Notes under the pieces: model-generated
Seen by the model: only the letters and a program-made list of their open reading frames with translations
What the model was told of the DNA's origin: nothing
Databases searched by the model: none
Assembly (NCBI GenBank): GCA_044360435.1
Contig: JBIKKI010000113.1
Coordinates: 1-7,326, forward strand
Direction of reading: 5' to 3'
DNA: 7,326 nucleotides
DNA from: REEB481 sp044360435
GTDB lineage: Bacteria > Bacteroidota > Bacteroidia > NS11-12g > UBA955
Made by a program: the position numbers and the translations under genes
Part shown: positions 1 through 6,659 of the stretch, one piece after another
Position numbering within the stretch: position 1 is the stretch's first letter
How the letters are laid out: the number at the start of each line of letters is the position of its first letter

Positions 1-876
1 ATCTTCAAGCACCCCGACTTTGCAGGCATCCACTTCACCGGAAGTACCGGCGTGTTCCGTCAGGTATGGCAGGAAATTGGGCAGAACATCAGCAGATACA
101 AGAGCTATCCGCGTATTGTCGGGGAAACCGGAGGCAAAGATTTCATCCTGGCCCACCCCAGCGCTGATGTGGACGTGCTTGTGGCCGCCATCATTCGCGG
201 CGCCTTTGAATTCCAGGGACAAAAATGCTCCGCCGCCAGCCGCGTGTACATTCCACAAACCCTGTGGAATGCCGTAAAACCGCGCCTGCTCGCCGAAATG
301 GCGACCCTGACCATGGGTCCGACTGAAGACTTCAGCAATTTCATCAACGCAGTCATCGATGAAAAGGCCTTCAACAAAATCACCGCATACATCGAACAAG
401 CCCGCAAAGACGGGCAAGAAATCCTGTGTGGAGGCGCTTATGACAAGAGCAAAGGCTATTTCATCCAGCCCACCATCATCATGGCCAAAGACCCGATGTA
501 CACCACCATGTGCGAAGAAATTTTCGGTCCGGTATTGAGCATTTACGTGTATGGCGACGATGAATTTGAAAGCACCCTGCACCTGGTGGACAAAACCAGT
601 GAATACGCACTTACCGGGGCTGTAATTGCCCAGGATCGTTACGCCATAGTGCGTGCCACAGAAGCACTGCGCAATGCGGCGGGCAACTTCTACATCAACG
701 ACAAGCCTACGGGAGCTGTGGTTGGTCAGCAACCTTTCGGCGGCGCCCGAGGCAGCGGCACCAACGACAAGGCCGGAAGCAAACTCAACCTGCTTCGCTG
801 GGTGAATCTGCGCACCATCAAAGAGAATTTTGTGCCGCCGAAGGATTACCGCTATCCGTTTCTTTCTGAAGAATAA
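1..876 (+). CDS. pruA: L-glutamate gamma-semialdehyde dehydrogenase (1-pyrroline-5-carboxylate dehydrogenase), C-terminal part
   Basis: The reading frame is open from the first base, so the gene begins left of the window; 291 residues remain, roughly the last half of a family whose members run about 540-560 residues. The enzyme oxidises glutamate gamma-semialdehyde to glutamate with NAD+, the second step of proline catabolism, in the cytoplasm. Visible features, numbered from base 1: FTGST in the cofactor-binding fold (residues 12-16), the general-base glutamate E42 in GETGGK, the nucleophile C76 in GQKCSAASR, the EIFGPVL motif at 173-179, and the C-terminal signature NFYINDK...VGQQPFGGARGSGTNDK (about 229-258). 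The 34-residue spacing from Glu to Cys matches the ALDH4 (P5CDH) family. It is the separate dehydrogenase type: no proline dehydrogenase domain is seen in this part, though the N-terminus is missing. The stop is TAA, followed by a terminator, so it ends its transcription unit. Confidence 0.95.
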   Translation: MFKHPDFAGIHFTGSTGVFRQVWQEIGQNISRYKSYPRIVGETGGKDFILAHPSADVDVLVAAIIRGAFEFQGQKCSAASRVYIPQTLWNAVKPRLLAEMATLTMGPTEDFSNFINAVIDEKAFNKITAYIEQARKDGQEILCGGAYDKSKGYFIQPTIIMAKDPMYTTMCEEIFGPVLSIYVYGDDEFESTLHLVDKTSEYALTGAVIAQDRYAIVRATEALRNAAGNFYINDKPTGAVVGQQPFGGARGSGTNDKAGSKLNLLRWVNLRTIKENFVPPKDYRYPFLSEE

Positions 877-893
877 TTCAGTTCAGGCTACGC

Positions 894-933
894 AAAAAAA
901 CCCTGCAGTACAACCGCGCTGCAGGGCTTTTTT
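894..933 (+). terminator. Rho-independent terminator after pruA
   Basis: A perfect 8-bp stem, CCCTGCAG (901-908) with CTGCAGGG (919-926), encloses a 10-base loop and is followed after one C by six Ts (928-933). Seven As (894-900) precede the stem, so the structure could also stop transcription arriving from the other strand, although no minus-strand gene faces it here. It lies 17 bases after the pruA stop codon and isolates that gene from the two-component pair. Confidence 0.9.
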
Positions 934-976
934 ATGTTTCGCACAGGCTTGCGCAGTTGCTGCATGAAAATCGTCT

Positions 977-994
977 TCATTGCTTATCATTGCT
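977..994 (+). promoter_or_regulatory. Tandem 8-base direct repeat, possible response-regulator binding site and promoter
   Basis: TCATTGCT occurs at 977-984 and again at 987-994, exactly 10 bases apart, so both copies lie on the same face of the helix. OmpR-family regulators usually bind as head-to-tail dimers to half-sites about 10-11 bases apart, and the gene starting 45 bases downstream encodes such a regulator. TATCATTG (985-992), overlapping the repeat, differs at one base from the Bacteroidota -7 element TAnnTTTG, but the nearest upstream TTG (957-959) is 25 bases away, longer than usual. The repeat is seen directly; a role in autoregulation is inference. Confidence 0.4.
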
Positions 995-1038
995 GAACCG
1001 GCCGCTGTAACAAATACCAATCGTGCCAATTTACAACT

Positions 1039-1737
1039 ATGAAAATCCTGTTGCTCGAAGACGACCCCATCCTGTCCGCAGAAATTGCCAGCTACCTCAC
1101 TCAAAAAGGAATGAAGGTAAATACCGTGCAAGACGGCAGTCTGTTTGATGCAGAAAAATCCACAAGACCGCCTGATTTGGTACTGTTGGACATCAATGTA
1201 CCGGGAATCAATGGTTTGGAAATTTGCCGCAAAGTGCGTTCAGACGATAAGAAAACGCCCATCATCATGTTAACGGCATACAGCGACATCACCCAAAAGA
1301 GGGATGCCTTTGAGTACGGCGCAGATGATTATATGGTAAAGCCGTTTCATTTTGACGAACTGTTTCTGCGCATACAGTCCATCCAGCGGCGCTTGGGAGC
1401 GGATCAAGATGAAGAGACGGCCGCCATCGTGATTGATGATCTTGAAATCTTTGAAAGCGACCGACAGGTAAAACGCGCCGGAAAAACGATTGAGCTTACC
1501 CCAAAAGAATATAAGTTGTTGCATCTGCTGGCAAAGGCCCAGGGCAAAACCATTCCGAAGCAATCAATTGCAGCCAGCGTATGGGACGCGCAGCTGGATT
1601 CATCCTTCAACACCGTAGAGGTTTATATCAACTTCCTGCGCAAGAAAATAGACAAGGATGCCGCGGTGAAACTCATACATACCCGGCACGGCTATGGTTA
1701 TTATCTGAAAGCCGAAAAAGATGACCCTGAAGCGTAA
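1039..1737 (+). CDS. OmpR/PhoB-family two-component response regulator
   Basis: This 232-residue protein is the usual length for an OmpR-type DNA-binding response regulator. The receiver domain (about 1-118) has the acidic pair D8-D9, the phospho-acceptor D51 in LLDINVPG, the switch residues T79 and Y98, and K101 in the VKPF motif. A linker leads to a winged-helix domain (about 130-228) with the typical LTPKEYKLL stretch and the C-terminal IHTRHGYGYYL wing. It should be phosphorylated by the overlapping kinase and act as a cytoplasmic transcription factor. The ATG at 1039 gives a family-standard N-terminus (MKILLLEDD) and is preceded by an A/T-rich leader without Shine-Dalgarno. The last 17 bases overlap the kinase gene, implying coupled translation. 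A tandem repeat at 977-994 may be its own operator. Targets cannot be told from the window, so no specific symbol is given. Confidence 0.95.
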   Translation: MKILLLEDDPILSAEIASYLTQKGMKVNTVQDGSLFDAEKSTRPPDLVLLDINVPGINGLEICRKVRSDDKKTPIIMLTAYSDITQKRDAFEYGADDYMVKPFHFDELFLRIQSIQRRLGADQDEETAAIVIDDLEIFESDRQVKRAGKTIELTPKEYKLLHLLAKAQGKTIPKQSIAASVWDAQLDSSFNTVEVYINFLRKKIDKDAAVKLIHTRHGYGYYLKAEKDDPEA

Positions 1738-3109
1738 GGTAACGGTAGGCGTAGCCATCGCCTTTTCCATTATCTATTTTTTTGCTGCTGCTTCCATATA
1801 CCTCTTTTTTTCCTCCTTCCGCAAAGAGGAGTTCCTTTCACGGATGGAACAAAAAGCAGAAAATACGGTATTGCTGCTGGTGAAGTTAAAAGCGAAAAAC
1901 ACCCAGGTGGTGCAACTGTTTGACCAGGAAATGATCAACCGCCTGTTCAATGAACAAACCATTGTATTTGACAGCGGATTTAACATCATCTACTCATCCA
2001 TTGCCACCAACGCTCTGAAAACTTATACCGGCTACCTGAACCAATTGCGCCTGCAACAAACCGTTTCCTTTTCTACCGAACAGCACGAATTCTTGGGAAA
2101 GAAATATTCCCTGAACGACCGAAATTACTATGTGCTGATGACGGCTGAAGACAAATACGGCAAAAGCAAACTGCAGTTCTTGCTGGTGCTTTTGCTGAGC
2201 AGTTTCATCATCAGCATCATCCTGATCTGGGTGCTTTCGTTTTATCTGATTAAACGTTTGCTGAAGCCCCTGGATTCATTTGAACGACAAATCACAGCCA
2301 TCACGGTCGGAAACCTGAACGAACCCATCCCGGTTGGAACGGCCCAAAATGAAATCACCCTGCTCACCATTGCGTTCAACAAACTGCTGGAACGACTGAA
2401 AGACGCATTTGAACTTCAACGTGATTTTGCCGCCAGTGCCAGCCATGAACTGCGCACGCCGCTGACAAGAATGGCCTTTCAGCTGGAGAACATGGTGGAG
2501 CATGGCGCTATTGACGCCGAGCAGAGCCAACAACTTAAAAAACTGAAAGAAAGTGTCTATCAGCTGAATGAACTGGTCAGCAGCTTGCTTTTACTCGCCA
2601 ATATTGAGGCGAAAGGCGAAACCGAATTCCATAAAGTTGAACGGCTGGATGAAATCATTTTCCGCGCTTACGAGCGTGTAAAAACGCTACATCCAGAGTT
2701 CTCACTGGGTTTTTCTGCGGAAGTCAGCGACCGGGTAAACCACGAGTTGCAGGTGGCTTCAGTGCCGGATATGCTGGAAATTGCATTCCTGAACCTGCTC
2801 AAAAACGCCTGCATTTACTCCTCAGGCCAACGTGCGTTTCTACGCATCATCCAGGAACACGAAGGGCAAATTGAGGTGGTAATCAGCAATGATGGCCCCA
2901 CTTTGAACATCTCAGAAACCCATAAGCTATTCCAAGCCTTTTCACGGGGTTCAAATGCCCGCTTTGTGCTTGGTTCAGGATTGGGCCTGCGTATTGTGCG
3001 GCACATTTTGAATTTACATGGCGCACGCATCGAATATTCGGTCAACAAAAAAGGAGAAAACGAATTCCGAATTGTCTTTAAATCGGCCCATGCCCCGCGG
3101 CCAGACTGA
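1721..3109 (+). CDS. Membrane sensor histidine kinase, partner of the OmpR-type regulator
   Basis: This 462-residue class I sensor kinase autophosphorylates on histidine and passes the phosphate to the regulator encoded just upstream. Order of parts: transmembrane helix at about 9-30, an extracytoplasmic sensor region of about 120 residues (31-150), a second helix at about 153-176, a HAMP linker (about 174-228), a dimerisation/phospho-acceptor domain with H242 in ASHELRTPLTRM, and a HATPase domain with N362 (N box), D391 in SNDGP, and the glycine-rich GSGLGLRIV loop starting at G418. All catalytic motifs are intact. The start ATG lies inside the regulator gene in another frame; the purine-rich GAAAAAG just before it could help initiation. 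The sensor region has no motif I recognise, and neither neighbouring unit (pruA, gcvH) identifies the signal. A hairpin terminator follows the TGA after 14 bases. Confidence 0.95.
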   Translation: MTLKRKVTVGVAIAFSIIYFFAAASIYLFFSSFRKEEFLSRMEQKAENTVLLLVKLKAKNTQVVQLFDQEMINRLFNEQTIVFDSGFNIIYSSIATNALKTYTGYLNQLRLQQTVSFSTEQHEFLGKKYSLNDRNYYVLMTAEDKYGKSKLQFLLVLLLSSFIISIILIWVLSFYLIKRLLKPLDSFERQITAITVGNLNEPIPVGTAQNEITLLTIAFNKLLERLKDAFELQRDFAASASHELRTPLTRMAFQLENMVEHGAIDAEQSQQLKKLKESVYQLNELVSSLLLLANIEAKGETEFHKVERLDEIIFRAYERVKTLHPEFSLGFSAEVSDRVNHELQVASVPDMLEIAFLNLLKNACIYSSGQRAFLRIIQEHEGQIEVVISNDGPTLNISETHKLFQAFSRGSNARFVLGSGLGLRIVRHILNLHGARIEYSVNKKGENEFRIVFKSAHAPRPD

Positions 3110-3123
3110 ATAGCAGTTTAATG

Positions 3124-3151
3124 CAAAATGCCGGCAGAAGCCGGCATTTTG
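3124..3151. terminator. Bidirectional hairpin terminator between convergent genes
   Basis: CAAAATGCCGGC (3124-3135) and GCCGGCATTTTG (3140-3151) form a perfect 12-bp stem around the four-base loop AGAA. The A/T end of the stem gives a short T run on either strand (TTTT at 3147-3150 on the plus strand, and the complement of 3125-3128 on the minus strand). It sits between the end of the kinase gene (3109, plus) and the end of gcvH (3183, minus), the expected place for one hairpin serving both. The T tract is short, so termination may be incomplete. Confidence 0.85.
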
Positions 3152-3182
3152 AGTTACAAAAGTCAGGAAAACAGACAGGAGC

Positions 3183-3563
3183 TCAGGCGCCTACCATGGC
3201 GGAATATGCCGCTGCATCCATCAATTCATCCAGTTGGGCAGTATCGCTCATTTCCACGCAGATCATCCAGCCATCACCGTAGGGATCCTGGTTTACGCTT
3301 TCAGGAGCGCCATCCAAAGAAGCATTCACTTCAACGATGGTTCCTGCTACCGGCATGTATAAGTCACTCACTGTTTTCACTGCTTCAACAGTTCCAAAAA
3401 TGCTTCCTTGGTTGAGGGCGCCATCCTGAGACTGGATGTCCACAAAAACAATATCACCCAATTCACTTTGGGCAAAATCTGTGATGCCAATCCAGGCTTT
3501 ATTGCCTTCAACACGAACCCATTCGTGTTCTTTGGTGTACTTGAGGTTTTCGGGGAAGTTCAT
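3183..3563 (-). CDS. gcvH: Glycine cleavage system H protein (lipoyl carrier)
   Basis: The 126-residue protein has the usual GcvH length and pattern: YTKEHEWV near the N-terminus, GITDFAQSELGDIVFVD, then the lipoylation site K63 in GTVEAVKTVSDLYMPVAGTIVEVN, and the PYGDGWM stretch before the C-terminal helix. It is a cytoplasmic carrier: its lipoyl arm takes the aminomethyl group from the P protein (glycine decarboxylase), presents it to the T protein and is reoxidised by the L protein. GcvP and GcvT are not in the window, so this is a detached gcvH. It is the last gene of the fbaB-accD-gcvH run, 25 bases after accD, too close for a riboswitch-type leader. The ATG at 3561-3563 gives the expected N-terminus. 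In some bacteria GcvH also serves as lipoate donor to other complexes, so a wider role is possible. Confidence 0.96.
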   Translation of the reverse strand: MNFPENLKYTKEHEWVRVEGNKAWIGITDFAQSELGDIVFVDIQSQDGALNQGSIFGTVEAVKTVSDLYMPVAGTIVEVNASLDGAPESVNQDPYGDGWMICVEMSDTAQLDELMDAAAYSAMVGA

Positions 3564-3588
3564 ATAGTTTTTATGGTTAATTGTTGCT

Positions 3589-4479
3589 TTAATGGGTTTT
3601 TGGTTCCCAAATCATCTTCAGGAGTGTTGCTATCTTTTGCTTCATCTCAAAACGCTTCACGATGAAATCAACAAAACCATGTTCCTGAAGAAATTCTGAA
3701 CTCTGAAATCCTTTGGGTAAATCTTTTCCGATGGTTTCTCTGATTACCCTCGGACCGGCAAAGCCAATCAGCGCTTCCGGCTCGGCAATGTTGAAATCAC
3801 CCAGCATGGCGTAGGATGCAGTGACACCGCCTGTGGTCGGATCGGTAAGAATGGAAATGTACGGAATACCTTCCTGCGCCAGCAAAGCGAGCTTGGCGCT
3901 CGTTTTTGCCATTTGCATCAGGGAGAAAGCCGCTTCCATCATACGCGCGCCACCCGATTTACTGATCACAATCACCGGCATGCGGTGCTGGCGACCATAG
4001 TCGATGGCCCGGGCGATTTTTTCACCAACCACGCTTCCCATGGAACCGCCGATGAATCCAAAATCCATACACGCTATTACCACGGGAATGCCATTCATGG
4101 TGCCTGTTCCGCTGCGCAGCGCATCTTTCAGTCCGGATTTGGACTGGCTCACACGGATACGATCCACATAAGAACTCGTATCGGTAAAGTGTAGTGGATC
4201 GCCACTGCTCAGATTAGGATCCAGTTCAGTGTATTTCCCATCGTCAAAGAGGATGTTGAAATACTCACGGGATCCAATTTTTACATGGTATTCACACTGC
4301 GTGCAAACGTAACAGTTGTTGATGATGTCTTTGGCGGGCACAATGGCCTTACACCGCGGACATTTCTCCCACAATCCATCGGGTGTGAACTTTTTATCTT
4401 TGGTTTTGGTAACGATGTTCTCGCGAACACGCTGAAACCAACTGGGCTTATCGCCGCTGTCTTCTTCTTCAAATTCCAT
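3589..4479 (-). CDS. accD: Acetyl-CoA carboxylase carboxyltransferase subunit beta
   Basis: AccD (296 residues, normal length) pairs with AccA to transfer the carboxyl group from carboxybiotin to acetyl-CoA, giving malonyl-CoA for fatty-acid synthesis in the cytoplasm. The N-terminal four-cysteine zinc ribbon is present (C40, C43, C59, C62; an extra C56 is nearby), preceded by a charged tail of about 35 residues. The crotonase-like carboxyltransferase fold follows, with SKSGGARM and the hallmark stretch from PTTGGVTASYAMLGD through GFAGPRVI near residues 213-246, then FQSSEFL and a C-terminal VDFIV segment. The ATG at 4477-4479 begins an acidic N-terminus (MEFEEED) and lacks a Shine-Dalgarno. 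The 41-base gap from fbaB shows no clear promoter, so it is probably read from the promoter upstream of fbaB. accA is not in the window. Confidence 0.97.
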   Translation of the reverse strand: MEFEEEDSGDKPSWFQRVRENIVTKTKDKKFTPDGLWEKCPRCKAIVPAKDIINNCYVCTQCEYHVKIGSREYFNILFDDGKYTELDPNLSSGDPLHFTDTSSYVDRIRVSQSKSGLKDALRSGTGTMNGIPVVIACMDFGFIGGSMGSVVGEKIARAIDYGRQHRMPVIVISKSGGARMMEAAFSLMQMAKTSAKLALLAQEGIPYISILTDPTTGGVTASYAMLGDFNIAEPEALIGFAGPRVIRETIGKDLPKGFQSSEFLQEHGFVDFIVKRFEMKQKIATLLKMIWEPKTH

Positions 4480-4520
4480 AACCGTAGTTTGTGTGGGAAA
4501 ATCCGGGGTACCTGACGAAA

Positions 4521-5579
4521 TCAGGCGATGGTTACCTGCTGATCCAGATAAACATCCTGGATGGCGTTCAGCAAAGCTACGCCTTCAGCAACGGGCTTCT
4601 GGAAGGCCTTACGACCGCTGATCAGTCCGGCGCCACCTGCACGCTTGTTAATCACCGCTGTAGCCACTGCTTCTGCCATATCGCTGGCACCTTTGCTTTC
4701 ACCACCGCTGTTGATCAGGCCGGCCCTGCCCATATAGCAGTTGGCTACCTGATAACGACACAGGTCGATGGGATGGTCGGTAGTCAGTTCACTATACACT
4801 TTGGCATGTGTTTTACCGAATTGCAGTGCGTTGTATCCGCCGTTGTTGGTAGAAAGTTTCTGTTTGATGATGTCGGCCTGAATGGTTACACCCAAATGGT
4901 TGGCCTGGCTGCTCAAATCAGCGCTGGTATGGTAATCAACACCATCCTTTTTGAATCCGCTGTTGCGCAGGTAACACCACAGGATGGTACCCATGCCCAG
5001 TTCATGTGCCATTTCGAAGGCTTTGGAAACCTCCTGAATCTGCCTGGCGCTTTCATCACTGCCGAAATAAATGGTTGCGCCCACAGCGGTAGCGCCCATA
5101 TTCCATGCTTCGCGAATGGTTCCGAACATGATTTGGTCGAACTTGTTGGGATAGCTCAAGAATTCATTGTGGTTGATTTTTACAATGAATGGAATCTTGT
5201 GTGCGTATTTGCGTGCATTGGCAGCCAGCACTCCGTATGTAGAAGCTACGGCGTTGCAGCCACCTTCCATCGCCAGACGGATGATGTTTTCAGGATCGAA
5301 ATAAATTGGATTGGGTGCAAAGCTGGCACCGGCGCTGTGCTCAATGCCCTGATCTACAGGCAGGATACTCATGTAACCTGTTCCGGCCAGACGACCATTG
5401 TTGTAAATCGCTTGTAAACTTTTCAGCACCTGTGGATTTCTGTTGGACTGCGCAAATACGCGGTCAATGAAATCACCGCCGGGCAGGTGCAGATGCTCTT
5501 TGGAAATGGTTTTGCATTCGTGTTTGAGCAGGTACTCGGCCTGATCACCAAGGAGGGAAACTAGGTTTGCTTGCGACAT
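4521..5579 (-). CDS. fbaB: Class I fructose-bisphosphate aldolase (FbaB/DhnA type)
   Basis: This 352-residue enzyme cleaves fructose 1,6-bisphosphate to dihydroxyacetone phosphate and glyceraldehyde 3-phosphate, and runs the reverse in gluconeogenesis, through a lysine Schiff base without metal. It closely follows E. coli FbaB (about 350 residues): LPVDQGIEHSAGASFA at about 73-88, NPIYFDPENI, VASTYGVLA, VKINHNE, GATIYFGS, YLRNSGFKKDGVDYH, and ADIIKQK with probable Schiff-base K239; the C-terminal half (ANCYMGRAGLINSGG, INKRAGGAGLI, QDVYLD) is conserved throughout. The start at 5577-5579 (MSQANLVSLLGDQ) is chosen because family similarity begins there. The frame stays open to 5696, but that extension would include the promoter at 5595-5624 and has no family resemblance. 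It appears to be the first gene of an operon with accD and gcvH. Confidence 0.95.
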   Translation of the reverse strand: MSQANLVSLLGDQAEYLLKHECKTISKEHLHLPGGDFIDRVFAQSNRNPQVLKSLQAIYNNGRLAGTGYMSILPVDQGIEHSAGASFAPNPIYFDPENIIRLAMEGGCNAVASTYGVLAANARKYAHKIPFIVKINHNEFLSYPNKFDQIMFGTIREAWNMGATAVGATIYFGSDESARQIQEVSKAFEMAHELGMGTILWCYLRNSGFKKDGVDYHTSADLSSQANHLGVTIQADIIKQKLSTNNGGYNALQFGKTHAKVYSELTTDHPIDLCRYQVANCYMGRAGLINSGGESKGASDMAEAVATAVINKRAGGAGLISGRKAFQKPVAEGVALLNAIQDVYLDQQVTIA

Positions 5580-5581
5580 AG

Positions 5582-5612
5582 TTGATATTGTCGGCAAAAG
5601 TAGCAAATTTTG
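5582..5612 (+). promoter_or_regulatory. Weak candidate promoter for the acyltransferase-deacetylase-glycosyltransferase unit
   Basis: TTG at 5582-5584 is followed after 20 bases by AAATTTTG (5605-5612), one base off the TAnnTTTG consensus. It overlaps the fbaB promoter on the opposite strand almost completely, and the downstream GTG start is 16 bases away. The match is imperfect in an A/T-rich gap of only 49 bases, so chance is a real alternative. Still, a promoter for these genes should lie here or inside fbaB. Confidence 0.3.
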
Positions 5613-5624
5613 AGGTTTAGCCAA
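5595..5624 (-). promoter_or_regulatory. Bacteroidota-type promoter of the fbaB-accD-gcvH unit
   Basis: Read on the minus strand, TTG (complement of 5622-5624) is followed after 19 bases by TACTTTTG (complement of 5595-5602). This matches the known Bacteroidota sigma consensus of a -33 TTG and a -7 TAnnTTTG with the expected spacing. Transcription would begin near 5590, leaving a leader of only about 10 bases before the fbaB ATG at 5579. The -33 element ends 5 bases short of the divergent acyltransferase start codon. The match is seen in the sequence; the start site is estimated. Confidence 0.7.
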
Positions 5625-5628
5625 GGTT

Positions 5629-6051
5629 GTGAATACAGAGGTCATAAGAGCAGTCAAAGAACATGAGCTGAACCAGGCTTTCTCCATCCGCCGCAAGGTG
5701 TTTGTTGAAGAACAGCAGGTTTCAGAAGAAGAAGAATATGATGAATTTGAAATCAGTTCCAGGCATTATCTGGTGCTGGTGGAAGGGAAAGCCGCAGGAA
5801 CTGCGCGCTGGCGGGAAACACCAAATGGCTATAAACTGGAACGTTTCGCCGTTTTGCCCGAATTCAGGAAGTTGGGCGTTGGAACCATTCTGCTGAAAGC
5901 ATTGCTGCACGACGTTCCCAAAAACCGCACGGTGTACCTGCATGCACAGGTGCCGGCCATGAACCTTTATCAGCGTCAAGGCTTCCAAGCCGTTGGCGCA
6001 TTATTTTACGAGTGCAATATCCCGCACTACAAAATGGTGCTCAGCGTTTGA
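5629..6051 (+). CDS. GNAT-family N-acyltransferase (ElaA/YjcF-like)
   Basis: This 140-residue single-domain protein should transfer an acetyl or acyl group from CoA to an amine in the cytoplasm. The N-terminal part has the IRRKVFVEEQQVSEEEEYDEFE pattern typical of small ElaA/YjcF-like GNATs, then a beta strand (HYLVLVEG), the acetyl-CoA loop RKLGVG within RFAVLPEFRKLGVGTILL (about 72-89), and LYQRQGFQAVG with the ending IPHYKM. The start is GTG at 5629-5631: an in-frame stop lies at 5611-5613 and no ATG occurs in the early frame, so a non-ATG start is forced. Its TGA overlaps the next gene's proposed TTG start by four bases (TTGA), implying translational coupling. The substrate is unknown. 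The neighbours suggest an amino sugar, but small GNATs of this kind often have no established substrate. Confidence 0.88.
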   Translation: MNTEVIRAVKEHELNQAFSIRRKVFVEEQQVSEEEEYDEFEISSRHYLVLVEGKAAGTARWRETPNGYKLERFAVLPEFRKLGVGTILLKALLHDVPKNRTVYLHAQVPAMNLYQRQGFQAVGALFYECNIPHYKMVLSV

Positions 6052-6659
6052 ACTTCTTCCTCCGTGTTCCCGGGTTGGTCAGAAATCTTTTTCCGCACAG
6101 GGAATGGAAGATCCAATCGCGGGAGAAGATTCTGTACCTGAGCTTCGATGATGGCCCGCATCCTGAAATCACCCCCTGGACCATGGATGTGCTGGACCGG
6201 TTTCAGGCAAAGGCAACCTTTTTTTGTGTGGGCGACAATGTGCGCAAATTCCCTGAAGTGTACGCACAAATCTCGAACCGCGGCCACCGCTGCGGAAATC
6301 ATACCATGAACCATCTGAAAGGATGGAAAACCCCAACCGCCAGATACCTTGATAATGTTGCTGAAGCAGCGCGCTGGATCGACAGCGATTTGTTTCGTCC
6401 GCCATATGGCCGGATGACCCGTGCCCAGGAACAGCAACTGAAAGACCAATACCGCATCATCATGTGGACTTTGTTGAGTGCCGATTACCAGCCAAACCTG
6501 AATCAAAAGCGGGCCCTGGAATTCCTGAAACGCAACACCGCACCGGGCAGTATTGTGGTTTTCCACGACAGCGAAAAGGCCAGAAAGAATCTTGAATTTT
6601 TGCTTCCACGTTATCTGGAGTTTGCCCATCAGGCAGGCTATACCTTTGCAGCCCTGTGA
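6048..6659 (+). CDS. NodB-type polysaccharide deacetylase
   Basis: This carbohydrate esterase family 4 protein (203 residues from the chosen start) should remove N-acetyl groups from an amino-sugar glycan using a bound metal. All five motifs are present: FDDGP (catalytic D34 and metal-binding D35), the metal histidines in GNHTMNH (H85, H89), RPPYG (117-121), WTLLSADY (about 140-147) and VVFHDS (H173). It has no signal peptide and no transmembrane segment, so it probably acts inside the cell or at the inner membrane face. The start is TTG at 6048-6050, giving NFFLRVPGLVRNLFP as the N-terminus, like family members in this phylum as I recall them, and a four-base overlap with the upstream stop. 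A GTG at 6012 would add 12 residues and overlap the previous gene by 40 bases. The TGA overlaps the next gene's GTG. Function is sure at family level; the substrate is not known. Confidence 0.9.
   Translation: MNFFLRVPGLVRNLFPHREWKIQSREKILYLSFDDGPHPEITPWTMDVLDRFQAKATFFCVGDNVRKFPEVYAQISNRGHRCGNHTMNHLKGWKTPTARYLDNVAEAARWIDSDLFRPPYGRMTRAQEQQLKDQYRIIMWTLLSADYQPNLNQKRALEFLKRNTAPGSIVVFHDSEKARKNLEFLLPRYLEFAHQAGYTFAAL

Noticed and set aside
883..1131. An 82-codon minus-strand frame over the pruA-regulator gap
   Set aside because: It runs through the terminator hairpin and into the regulator gene, with cysteine-rich, low-plausibility protein sequence.
3564..3588. Possible glycine riboswitch before gcvH
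   Set aside because: Only 25 bases separate gcvH from accD, far too few for a riboswitch, and no suitable structure is seen.
4491..5417. A 308-codon open frame on the plus strand
   Set aside because: It lies wholly antisense to fbaB and its neighbouring gap, its protein resembles no family I know, and fbaB is conserved along the full length. It is a by-product of fbaB codon use.
5580..5696. A 39-residue N-terminal extension of fbaB
   Set aside because: The extension has no family similarity, overlaps the divergent acyltransferase gene and spans the likely fbaB promoter; the start at 5579 gives the family's usual length.
6012..6047. GTG at 6012 as the deacetylase start
   Set aside because: It would add 12 residues without family resemblance and a 40-base overlap with the acyltransferase; the TTG at 6048 gives the same four-base overlap pattern as the next junction. 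The alternative is not fully excluded.
6027..6629. A 200-codon open frame on the minus strand
   Set aside because: It is antisense to the deacetylase, whose catalytic motifs are all intact; the translated shadow shows no recognisable domain.
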